From assembly GCA_009602725.1 (NCBI GenBank), contig WELB01000205.1, positions 226,690-244,527 of the forward strand: 17,838 nt of DNA. Reading direction: 5' to 3'. Below, one piece after another: positions 9,017-17,838 of this stretch. The notes below the pieces were generated by a model, which worked only from the letters and a program-made list of their open reading frames with translations, was not told where the DNA came from and searched no databases. Both the position numbers and the translations under genes were made by a program. How positions within the stretch are numbered: the stretch's first letter is position 1; each line of letters opens with the position of its first letter. Source of the DNA: Spirogloea muscicola (Eukaryota > Streptophyta > Zygnematophyceae > Spirogloeales > Spirogloeaceae).

Positions 9017-9474
9017 ACCTAAATTCTAGTGCATGAGCTAGCGCCTGCAGGACAAGCGAATTTGCTGCTTGGCATAGTGACTGGACTTGAACCATGAACA
9101 CGCAGTCCATACCTGTGGTTAAAACTGAAAGGTCTACAGATTCATTCGAGTAGTCTCACCTAAAGGGGTAGGGGTTGCGTAAACCCAGCCCGAAAATAGA
9201 TTGCCCAAAGCGGCCACAAGGTAGAGATTTACTTGCAGTTGCAAGAGGCTGGTGCAAGGTGGTTCAGAAAACGTTGCGGCAGCTGTAGGGGCTACCTTAA
9301 ATACTGAGGATACTCTGTTACCACTTCTCATTGGCATGAAATCTCAGCTGCAGATGGAGAGGGCAGCATGATGCTGTCTGTGCCTCTGCAGAAGGCATGC
9401 CCCTCAATGGCCGCCATGTTTGCTACATATGTACAAAGAATCGGCTACATCTGCCGAGGCCTTATACATAAGGC

Positions 9475-12400
9475 CTACTGTACAAGTCTGGAAATGAAGT
9501 TTGTCAATGTATACTCCTCGGTGTATTGTGACTCGTCCCAAAGCTCTTCAAGGCTACCAAGAACCGCTTTCAGGCCATCACCAGCTCCCTTGGCACCTCG
9601 AGATGCCATTGGAAGTGCCGGTGTTGCCTCATCCACAGCCTGGCCCTGTAGATACAAGCATTGACACGCAAGTTCATGGCGCGAAATGCCTGCGGAGATT
9701 CTGCACATGAACTCCCAGTCGGGTCGCATGCAAGAGCATGGAAATTTTAGCAAATGAAGCAAAAGCCCCAGGCTGCAACTTGACATTTGCAGCAGAGACC
9801 GGATTCTCCAAAAGAGGGCAGATGACGCACAGAGAAGATGTCAAGGAGGTGCGTCGTGTCCATGCTTGACAGGGATGCATTACTACTGTTGACTACTGTA
9901 GCTGCAACAGCTAGCTTAAACCGCTGCAAGCCCATGATCCTCTCCTCAAGAGTATTGCGCATAAGCAATCTGTGTACATTCACAACTCGTTTCTGCCCAA
10001 GCCGATGTGCACGATCCATGGCCTACAGATCCACCCACGGGGTAGAATCAATTGCTGTTCTGCTGCGAGACCATTTAGCTGTTACAAGGAGCAAGCATTT
10101 GCCGAAAGCAATCCGGGATATTCCTTGGAAGAGAGACAAACCTGACCTGCACATCTCGTGCTGGGTTCCAATCATGCTCCAAGAAGATGACAGTATCAGC
10201 AGATGTCAAGTTCAATCCCAATCCTCCAACTGAGCAACACAAAGGAATGGCAGACTTTAGATGCACATTATGGTGCTACGTCCTTCTGCTAGCAAGCATC
10301 CTTCTGCCGTCATGATGAAAGTGACAGGAGCCTCTGATAAGGATGCAGAATTTTGGACCAACCATGCGTAGTTAGAAGAAGAACATCTATAGTAGGATCT
10401 GAGTTGAACACCTTCACAATGTCAAAACGCTTTGAGACCTCCACAGAACCATCAAGCCTCAGGTAGGTCACCCTGATAAAGGTCAGACATAAGGCATCAA
10501 TGTAAGCTCAACAAAGTCACAGAGCCAACGAGCGGTGACTTTGAGGAGGAGTTTGCAACACAATGAGTGATTGACAACACAAGAGGAAAAGGAACTCATT
10601 GTTAATGGCGCCTTACTCTGGCATGTGAGCTTGGAAAAGATCACATTCCACTATGTCCAGAAGAGCCTGGTAGGATTGCACAAGAAGGATCACTTAAGAA
10701 CAGATACACAGTCTCTTCGATTGACTTGTCAGTGCTAGCCAATCCACGAAGGTACTGCTTCATAGAGCTTCAGGTGAAAGGCCAACATGGACAAATTGCT
10801 TGCCTTCAATTGCACAAAGATGAGAACACGGTGAAGACTTGTGTTTCTGTCACCAAGCTCGGTTGTCCTGCCAATGCCACACTCTTCTAGGATCTCCCGA
10901 AGAGCTTCCAGCTTGGGAGCATGCCGCAGATCGTGCAAGCTTTCTGCAGTTTCTGCAGCGTCGCTCAAGAGCCCCTCTCTCCTCAAAGGGTCCATGTCTT
11001 CAAGTACAAGAATGGGATGGCTGCACAACTTCCGCAGGTACTGTAGTGCCTGGAGAACATTGGCAGGGGATGTGGCTGGACGGCTGTCCTCGTGAGGAGC
11101 AGATAGAAGATTGGCTGCCTCAGAGGAACGCTCAAACAGGTCATAGAGTCTCGTTTGGAGGGGCGAGAGATCGCAAAGGCGGTCGGTCACGATCTTGGGG
11201 GGAAGGTCGCTGAGAACTTGCTCCTTGGTGCGCCTAAGCATAAAAGGCATGACCTGGCGGTGAAGAGCCTCCATTGCAAGAGCACCTGCCTCTGCTTCCC
11301 TTGGGGAACACTTGGGATCTCTGGCTGCAATGATTGGCCTCCCATATAGTGCTTGGAACTGGCACAGGTGACAACAAAGACTTGCATATGCTTTAGGCCA
11401 TGATGCTTGTTATCTGCACTTGAGCAGCACATACACTGGACATGCTGCAAGCTGCCGGCTCTACTGACCTGCCGCTCCGAGCCCAAGAACCCAGGCATGA
11501 GAAAGTCAAACAAGGACCAGAGCTCCAACACGTTGTTCTGCAGGAGTGTATTTCCAATAGATGAGAACAGGATGTGGAAAGACTGACCAGGGCATGAAAT
11601 AGGCAACAGGTAGCACATAAGCAGCTCAATATGCAATCAGCTAACCTGGATGGGGGTGCCCGTGAGGACAAGCCTGTGACGAGCATGCAGACGTTTGGAT
11701 GCTGAAGCAATCTTTGACGAAGCTGACTTGATGACATGGCCCTCATCGAGACAGCAGAACTCAAATGAGCAGGTCTCCAGCCAGGCTACATCTGCACGCA
11801 GTGTCTCGTACGAAATAACCAGCAGCACGCGAGGGCCCACTTGATCGCGGAGCTTTAGCCTTGCGGCTGGAGGGCCTGTGAACTGCAGAGCTTGAAGGGC
11901 GCACTTGGAGACAAATTGCTCTACTTCCGAGGCCCAGTGCCCCACCAGCGTTGCTGGGCACACCACCAAGGAGGGGAGCTCGGACTGGTGTGACTCAGCA
12001 GCTATCATGGCTATGGCCTGGAGCGTCTTGCCCAGTCCCATGTCATCACAGAGTATGCCGTGAAGGCCGAATCGGCAGAGAAATGCAAGCCAGTTTACAC
12101 CTTCTTGCTGATACCGCCTAAAAGATGCTCGCAGTTGCATGGGCAGCTTGTAGTCCGCAATGGACCTGTTGTCCAGCAGTTGCTCCAGAAAAGAGACGTC
12201 ATGGGAAGTCCACTTGGGCAATCGTGCTGGCGATGGCAAGCCCCGTGCAAGCAGCAGAAGCGGCACCAGCTGCGCAAATGGCTGCATTGCTGCAGCCCGG
12301 AGTGCAGGCGAGGAGTGCGCCATGGCAGGCAGGATTGCAACCACCAAGGCGCCAGCCCAAGCTGCCAAAGTGGCCCCTAACATCTCCACCACCTCGTGTA

Positions 12401-13079
12401 CACACTGGATGGCACCTAGAGCGCAACATTCGTTCTCCTCGGACAACATGGGCAGCACAAGCTCCACCACTGCTACAAGGACTTCCTCGTCACTAGGCAA
12501 GGCCATGGCTGCTATAGCGTTTGCAGCTGCTGTGCGGACCACTGGCTCACTGTGACCAAGCGAAGCTGCTATGGCAGGCAGCAGTTGCAGCAGGCGGGCA
12601 TGTAGCTCCTGATTTCCAACCTGTGCGACCACCTTGGCCAAGATACTTGCCAATCGCAGGCACTGCAGTAGGCCTGCTGCGGGCTTCGCACGCAGCTCTT
12701 GTGGAAGTTGGATGTCCTGCCACCTGACGTAAGCATTCTGCTGATCAGTGGGGAGAGTAGCAGCTGGCACTGCTTCAGTGAGGATGTCCCACAAACGGGG
12801 CAGTTTTTCGAGCAGCTGACTGCCAGGCAAGTGAGCAGCAAGTGCTCGAAGGGCGGCCTCTGCTCCCCTCTGCGCCACTGAGCCCTGGGCCTTCAGACGA
12901 GACCCTGCTTCAGTGGCCCTCATTTCCTTCCCGTCTTGGCCTACACCATCCTCTACTACGGTGGTTGCAAGAACACAGAGATTGCGGATGAGCTTGTCAT
13001 TGGGCGATGGCTGTCGGTTGCAGCAATGAACCACCACCGCTGCCAGCGCAGTTGCTGCCCTTGCCTGCAGCTCGCCATC
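9475..13079 (-). other. BTAF1: MOT1 exons 14-21: last HEAT repeats and Swi2/Snf2 ATPase
   Basis: Exon 14 (1,434 nt) ends the HEAT repeats and starts the motor: [12 protein letters not shown], Walker A DDMGLGKT (~1374-1381), DEGH box (~1474-1477; DEGH is normal for this family) and LTGTPIQ, which joins NNVLELW in exon 15. Exon 16 holds [16 protein letters not shown] and the [10 protein letters not shown] helix. Exons 17-20 hold [36 protein letters not shown] and [15 protein letters not shown]. Exon 21 gives the C-terminal bridge-like segment and the TAG stop at 9477-9475. No motif is broken. Confidence 0.97.
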
Positions 13080-16000
13080 CTGTAGCACCAAAGAGAACGA
13101 GGTCGTGAGCATGGGAACTGACTACCAAAGCTGTCAAATCAGGGCAGGAGGTGATGAAGTCGGCCTTGCCTGCTGGCGCTTAATTGCAGCCATAAGTGGC
13201 TGCAGGACTGGATTGAGTTTTGTGGGCAGCTGCCCACTCAGTGCCAGAACTCCAGCCAGCGTGGCCAGGACATTGATGTGCAAGGTCTGCTGAGTGATTT
13301 CCAACTGGGCCATCGTGGCTAGAAGATGCTGGCGCCGTGACTCCACAGCTTGCAGGGCAGCAGAAGAGGAAGTCGTCTTTTTGATTCGTTCCACCAGTGC
13401 CTGGACATCTTCCACAGTAGCAGCATCTGGCACCTGGGGCACGTCAATGCCGGCACTCCTAGCATGGACTGCAAGTGCTTGGGCCTCCACTTGCAGCTTC
13501 TCATAAGCTTGTGCCAGCTCCGCATAAGGGGCAGTAGAGCCTGGCGAAGGTTTTGCTGCATTGAAGGCCGCGAGTAGCGGCAGTAATCGCTGAGTGAAGG
13601 AGTGGAGCTGTTCTGCAACAACTCCTCGGGCCTCCCGAAACCACTCCTCAGTCACCAAGCCCGCAACCTGCAGTAAGGTAACCAGTGTGAGCATCTTCAA
13701 AGTGCTTCTAAAGGGGGAGGTTCACAGGTCTACTGGCAGGTCTGGAGCAAAGCACCTGCCGGTGGACTCCATAAGGTGACGAGAGCAGAGCCTCCAGTTG
13801 CTCCACCAAAACAGGTGCATGCGGCTCCGGTAGGGTGGCTCCCAAAAGCCCCAGAGCTCTGGCAACCCTCACCCGCATCCCGGCTACTGCGACCTCCCCA
13901 TTGTCCCCTCCAAATGGCACCTCAGATGACTGCTTGTCCCTCTTCCTATTGGCTTGCACTCTGTTTGCTCCAGAATTGACTGCCAAAGTTGGCACCAGCT
14001 GTTTGAAAGCAGGCCCGCTTTGCAGAGCCGTCAAATCTGAAACTGTGCCAACCACTGAAGCTGCTCGCCTCATCCATGCTGCTGCATAAGTAGATGCTGC
14101 AGCCACAATGGAAGCAGCTGGTGCCTGCCATGACAGTGTCAGGATACAAAATATGAGACTACTGTCCTTAGCAAAGATATGGAGTGGCGCCCACAATACG
14201 AAGGATTCATTGGCAGGCGGCTCACTTGCAACAGCCAACGCCACGCGCTCTCGGATGCATGTACCACAGGTTCACAGCTCTCCACAAGGAGAGTCCGAAA
14301 TACATGGCCGAGCGCCTCCCCAGCAATAGGGCCCACCCAGAGCAGGCCACCATCCACTGCACTGCTAGCTGCAAGCAGCCTCTCCTGGGTGTGGACGGCC
14401 GCAATGTGAGCAGCTTGCATAGAAGTCTGACGAACAGTGAAACTCTAGACAAGCACTGCAAGTAGAGTCCGAAGTTTCTCATCTCTGATGGAGTCGAATC
14501 TGACCAGTGTCTGGGTAGCAGCCAAGCGCACAGACTGTAGGGTGTGGCTGAAAAAAGGAAAAAGTCGTGGTGTGAGGATGGAAAGCTCCTCAAGGCCACC
14601 CTCCTGCTTCTCCAAGTGCTGTAGAACACCAGGTTGAGTGTAGATCTCGGCTAAAAGAGCCATGACACTAGCCGTAGACGGGCTGAGATCATCAAGCCCA
14701 TGCAGTACTTCCCAAAGTCTGCGCAAGAACTTAAGGCCTAGTGCTGTCTGTGCAGCCAAAGTGGGTGCACAGGGCAACAGTGCATCTGCAGCAACTGCAC
14801 GCACATCGTCATCTGCATCACTTAGACCTGCTACGCAAGCCTCCTGTACCCGTGGCAGAGCCTGGGCCACCGCTTCCAGTCGAACTGCTATGACATACTT
14901 CATGCCCAGCAAACCACCGTGCCTTACTTCCCATTCAGGCCGGGCCTGCCAACGCACGGCAATACAGCTGCATCAGCGGCGAGACGAGGAGCATAAACAT
15001 CAACAGATGAGCACATACTGTGATGTACAGTAGAGGTAAACCTGGAGGATGAGGAGGATCGTGAGAGTCTCGTGCAAAAGATCCTCAGGGAGGTGCCTGA
15101 CCAACGTGCCCAGCACCTGCGAGCCTGTCTCGCGTACAGGTGCCACAACCTGGTCCCCTACATAGTCGCCAAACCTGTGCACAAGCACAGTGGTGTAAGG
15201 GCTTGATCACGTCCAAGTCATCATAACTGCTGCATGGTCGCGTTTCACTGAAGCTCACCGATCAAGAGATAAGATGCAGAGCACGCAGACAATGGCATCT
15301 TGGAGGAAAGCCACATTTGCTGCCTTGGCTAGGTGCGCGGCAGAAGCTGCCAATGATTCAGCCTCTCCTAGCTCCTCCTTTGCCTCCACCACTTTGGGTG
15401 CGACGTCGGGAAAATTTTTGCGTGTTGTCTGCAGCATCTCTGCTTGCACATCTGGCTTGACTGGCAAAGCCTCCTCAGCCTGTTGCTGAACTGGCGGCAG
15501 CTGTGATTTGGGAAGACCAGATGGATTGACCTTTGCAGCTGCTTGCTTGTCAGTGGGGTCCAACTTTGACTTGGTCCCAGGGAGACTGACTGTAGCAGGG
15601 AGCAGCAGCTCTGACTTCAGAAGGCCAGAGGCTTCTTTTCGTTTCAAGGCTTCTTCTCGTTTTGAAGCGGCGGCCAGTAGAGGAAGGACGAGAGTAGGAA
15701 CGACGACTGCAGCAGAGGCTGCTTGTGTTGCAAGCAGCTCTCTCAAAGCCATGCACCTGCCATGCCGCACCTCCCAATCTGCACATGCCGGAACAGGGGC
15801 ACTTGAGCAGCAGTATTTGCAGACAGACTTCCAAGCAGTGCAGAGAGACTCCCAGATTAAATGTCCTTGTTTTTCAGTGAAGGGTGATGGTCCTGGAGCG
15901 GACAGGGACTGAACATGCTGATAAGAAGTTCGCCACAGAATGACTCAAATGGCCAGTGCCCCTCATCTGGTAATTTCTCATCAGTGACACCGTCTTGATT

Positions 16001-17838
16001 GCCAACCTGCAATAGCAGCAGCATTAAGTTGCTACTCGTCAAAGTGTGGTCTCAATCATAGCAAGGCCAATGACAGTGAACCCGTTCGCAACGCAATCAT
16101 GCTCACTTTGCCGCAACATCATTGAACATTGAGCATCTTGGTACACCAAAAGCACTCCCGCATGAACTGTTAAGAAACCCTATATTCATCGAGGAGAGGC
16201 AGCCACAAGGTACCCTTGACACCTGCTCCTGCTGTATTTGCTGCTGGACAGGCCGCAGAGGCCCGCTTGTTGACCGTCTGCTACTTGCAGAGGGCTGGGT
16301 CCACCCCTCCTTTGCAAGCGCCTTGGCCTTGCGCTTCAGGAGGTTCTGCTCACGGGCACTCACAGCCCGTGGTAGCATGCCTTCAACCAATTCATGGACA
16401 CCCTGCTTGCTCGCACCAACCTCACGCTCTTCATTCACAGTTATCTGGGCAACCAAATCATCATCTTGCACCATCTCACTGACATCCACAAAGCGCTCAG
16501 CTCCATCCAGCCCTGCTCAGCAAGTCCAAAGACGACGTGTCAGATCAATGCTGATTGTTGTTATCGTCCCAACCCCAAGTAGGATTCGTCGTCGGTCTCT
16601 CAACCCTCTTAAGACAAGTGTCTGCCAAGTCAATACCTAATCGGCGGCGAAGATTTCTCTTCTGGTTGACAAGATTTGCAGCAGCGTCGCCTGTTCCAAG
16701 GACGACGTCATACTCCTGCAAAGTAGCCTTACATCAGCAAAGCAAACAAGTACAGTCCACCTCGCACCTCAAAGGCGGCGGGAAATCCATCAGATAGTCG
16801 GTGGGCTTGCGCTATATTGTTGTTAGCTGCTGCATACCTGGCCTCCGGATGCAAGGAGAGGTGCCCCTGTCTCCAGAACCTGCTGTACGTCGAAGCTGCA
16901 TTTGGAGCAGCAATGGACTGCATGATAATCCGGAGTAGGAGTAGCAGGGGCCGTAGAGCATACTTGTGTGTGACCAAGGGCTCAAGTACAGGTATGTACC
17001 GACAAGTAAGTCCGTGCAGGGAAGTTGCAACGGGTCGGGCAGAAATGTTGGTCCACTGACCAGCTGAGAGTGAGGTAAGAGCTGTCAAAAGCGGAGCCCG
17101 ATGGGCCTGGCTCAGGTGCATTGAGGATATCCGTTGCAGCTGAGCGGGAGGGGGGAGGTCGTTCTGCCTGCGCAGCAGCAATGAGATCCTGCACTGTTGG
17201 GTGGGGCGTGTTCTTGCCGATGCACCCAACAGCCTGCGCAGCAGCTACACGGGTGTCCCAGGTCTTGCTCTCCAGGTAGGGGCGCACCTGCACGCGCGCC
17301 AGAATGACTTGTCCGACTGGATGATTGGCTCCCAGACCTCCAGCAAGAATGCAGTGCGGTGCTGCCGGCAGTCGGCTGTGCAGAGTTGCAGATTAGCCCG
17401 TATGTTCCTGAGGCTGGCTGCTTTGACCTGCCAGAGTGTGATTGTCAGAGGTGGTAGCTTCTTGAGCTCTAGGTGGGCAGCAGGTCGAGAAGCCTGCAGG
17501 CATCAGAGCCCACAGGCGCGGCAGTGCCGCGGCCCGAGCTGGTAGGGAGGTGGAGGGGAGTGGGGGCGTACGCGATGGAGGAGGAGGAGCAGCGTGGAGC
17601 GGCTCTCGGCGAGGGCGCCAATCTGCTGGGCCGCCATGCGGCGCACGGCCGCGGTGGAGCCGGCTGGGCGGGGGGCAGAGGAGGCGGCGGAGTCAGGCAA
17701 GGCCGCTCTGGTGGAGGCGCGGGGGGGGGGCGGCGCGCGCGGGGCGGAGGCGGAGGCGTACTGTCGAGAAGCGTGAAGAGGCGGTCCAGGCGCGAGGTGC
17801 CGCGCTCGGCGGTCGCGGGCGCGGGCGCCGGCGCGGCC
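9475..17838 (-). CDS. BTAF1: MOT1/BTAF1 TBP-associated Snf2 ATPase, 5' partial, 21 exons
   Basis: Exons: 17838-17762, 17663-17572, 17287-17061, 16895-16838, 16715-16637, 16512-16223, 16006-15904, 15778-15259, 15174-15042, 14945-14505, 14426-14226, 14124-13756, 13667-13170, 13079-11646, 11537-11469, 11358-10804, 10666-10617, 10472-10363, 10229-10147, 10022-9831, 9645-9475. Every junction keeps phase and gives about 1,916 residues; human BTAF1 is about 1,850. The protein removes TATA-binding protein from DNA using ATP: N-terminal HEAT repeats grip TBP and a C-terminal Swi2/Snf2 motor acts on DNA. It runs from SRLDRLF...LLDTG at the N-terminus to ELWDESQY at the C-terminus. Blocks such as [20 protein letters not shown] and [10 protein letters not shown] are closest to plant BTAF1 (RGD3). 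Catalytic motifs are intact, so it is probably functional. The start codon lies beyond 17838. Confidence 0.97.
10667..10803 (-). other. BTAF1: MOT1 intron 16, GC-AG type
   Basis: The donor is AAG|GCAAGC and the acceptor CCTACCAG|GCT. The junction gives [17 protein letters not shown], matching the conserved QLK-x-x-LDIVE stretch of BTAF1. The frame downstream of the donor hits a stop before any suitable phase-0 GT donor. Confidence 0.85.
13080..13169 (-). other. BTAF1: MOT1 intron 13, GC-AG type
   Basis: The donor is CAG|GCAAGG and the acceptor GCTACAG|GAT. The junction gives [18 protein letters not shown], which aligns without gap to human BTAF1. Reading through meets an in-frame TGA, and no GT donor is available before that stop. 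Confidence 0.85.
13170..15778 (-). other. BTAF1: MOT1 exons 8-13: central HEAT repeats and insertion
   Basis: Exon 8 opens [15 protein letters not shown]. It continues with a Lys/Pro-rich, probably disordered stretch of roughly 120 residues where other BTAF1 proteins also vary, then [17 protein letters not shown]. Exons 9/10 give [15 protein letters not shown] and [17 protein letters not shown]. Exon 10 ends at TQTL|GTCAGA (14505), so the apparent TAG beyond it is intronic. Exons 11-13 encode further helical repeats ending [16 protein letters not shown]. Introns here are 78-125 nt. The last intron of this block is GC-AG. Confidence 0.93.
15904..17838 (-). other. BTAF1: MOT1 exons 1-7: N-terminal HEAT region and linker
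   Basis: Exon 1 encodes an Ala/Pro run, then [11 protein letters not shown]. Splicing GAC-A|GTACGC to CCCAG|CC GGC (intron 17761-17664) restores [17 protein letters not shown]. Exon 2 joins exon 3 as [20 protein letters not shown] across the 284-nt intron 17571-17288. Exon 4 is [19 protein letters not shown], joined to EYDVV in exon 5. [18 protein letters not shown] spans exons 5/6. [17 protein letters not shown] lies in exon 6 and [11 protein letters not shown] in exon 7. A second possible donor 9 nt after the exon 6 end (16213) would add VSR without changing frame. The exon 7 donor GTCCGC is weak, but FSPYWEVRHG across the junction supports it. Confidence 0.93.
17664..17761 (-). other. BTAF1: MOT1 intron 1, very GC-rich, with poly-G/C run
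   Basis: This 98-nt intron reads GTACGC...GCCCAG and contains a 10-nt G run (C on the coding strand) near 17721-17730. It has no in-frame stop, so automatic gene callers may retain it, inserting Pro/Arg-rich residues. Restoration of the conserved LLDTG motif argues that it is spliced. Confidence 0.8.

Larger units (their letters stand above)
6576..9474. other. Convergent intergenic region with 3' UTRs, no convincing gene
   Basis: This stretch separates the MOS1 stop from the MOT1 stop. It is visibly poorer in GC than the gene 5' ends. I see no tRNA, rRNA or conserved protein domain. On the plus strand I find no TGTAA between the MOS1 stop and 8995, so the MOS1 3' end is undefined. Contents that can be named are the MOT1 TGTAA signals (8965-8969, 9012-9016), a 20-bp tandem pair (8351-8390), a segment flanked by direct repeats (8428-8551), and weak open frames at 7479-7823 and 7824-8035 (plus) and 8548-8877 and 7999-8334 (minus). 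Confidence 0.7.

Noticed and set aside
9060-9110. tRNA T-arm-like GGTTCAAGTCC on the minus strand
   Set aside because: The flanking stem pairs at only three of five positions, and I find no acceptor stem, D arm or anticodon arm at suitable spacing.
12060-12555. Several plus-strand open frames of 100-131 codons
   Set aside because: They lie antisense to MOT1 exon 14, which is strongly conserved coding sequence, and have no recognisable features.
14427-14456. A 30-nt intron (GTGCTT...GTCAG) after MOT1 exon 10
   Set aside because: It is too short. The upstream donor at 14504 gives a 78-nt intron and better matches the BTAF1 alignment.
17288-17571. Open stretch within MOT1 intron 2 as extra coding sequence
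   Set aside because: Joining LLHR directly to [11 protein letters not shown] aligns with BTAF1 without gap, and the intron contains stops in the continuing frame.

Overview
This is a eukaryotic nuclear window, most likely from a green alga (Chlorophyta; class not resolved). Both genes have their closest recalled relatives in land plants and are broken by many introns of about 80-285 nt. The gene 5' ends are extremely GC-rich, coding repeats are CAG-rich, and TGTAA, the usual chlorophyte poly(A) signal, follows the minus-strand gene. There is nothing bacterial: no operons, rRNA, tRNA, CRISPR or intact mobile element.

Two large convergent protein genes fill the window, and the 5' end of each runs off an edge. 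(1) Plus strand, 1-6575: a homologue of plant MODIFIER OF SNC1 1 (MOS1), which carries a BAT2/PRRC2-type N-terminal domain (that domain lies outside the window). I resolve seven exons encoding about 1,864 residues. The gene is recognised by a series of collinear conserved blocks running to the stop codon, and it carries a large Gln/Glu insertion made by a (CAGGAG)n repeat followed by poly-Gln. (2) Minus strand, 17838-9475: a nearly complete MOT1/BTAF1 gene (plant RGD3), the Swi2/Snf2 ATPase that strips TATA-binding protein from DNA. I resolve 21 exons encoding about 1,916 residues; only the start codon and a few N-terminal residues are missing. All ATPase motifs are intact.

Between the two stop codons lie about 2.9 kb (6576-9474) with no convincing gene. 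This stretch holds the 3' UTRs, two TGTAA signals for MOT1, small repeats, and weak coding-like segments reported at low confidence. Both genes act on nuclear transcription, but they are convergent and share no promoter here, so their adjacency need not be functional.

The most notable observations are two homology-forced GC-AG introns in MOT1, a possible third in MOS1 whose donor lies in a small tandem duplication, the EQ/poly-Q insertion in MOS1, and a strong 5'-to-3' fall in GC along both genes. I found no clearly new multi-gene system.
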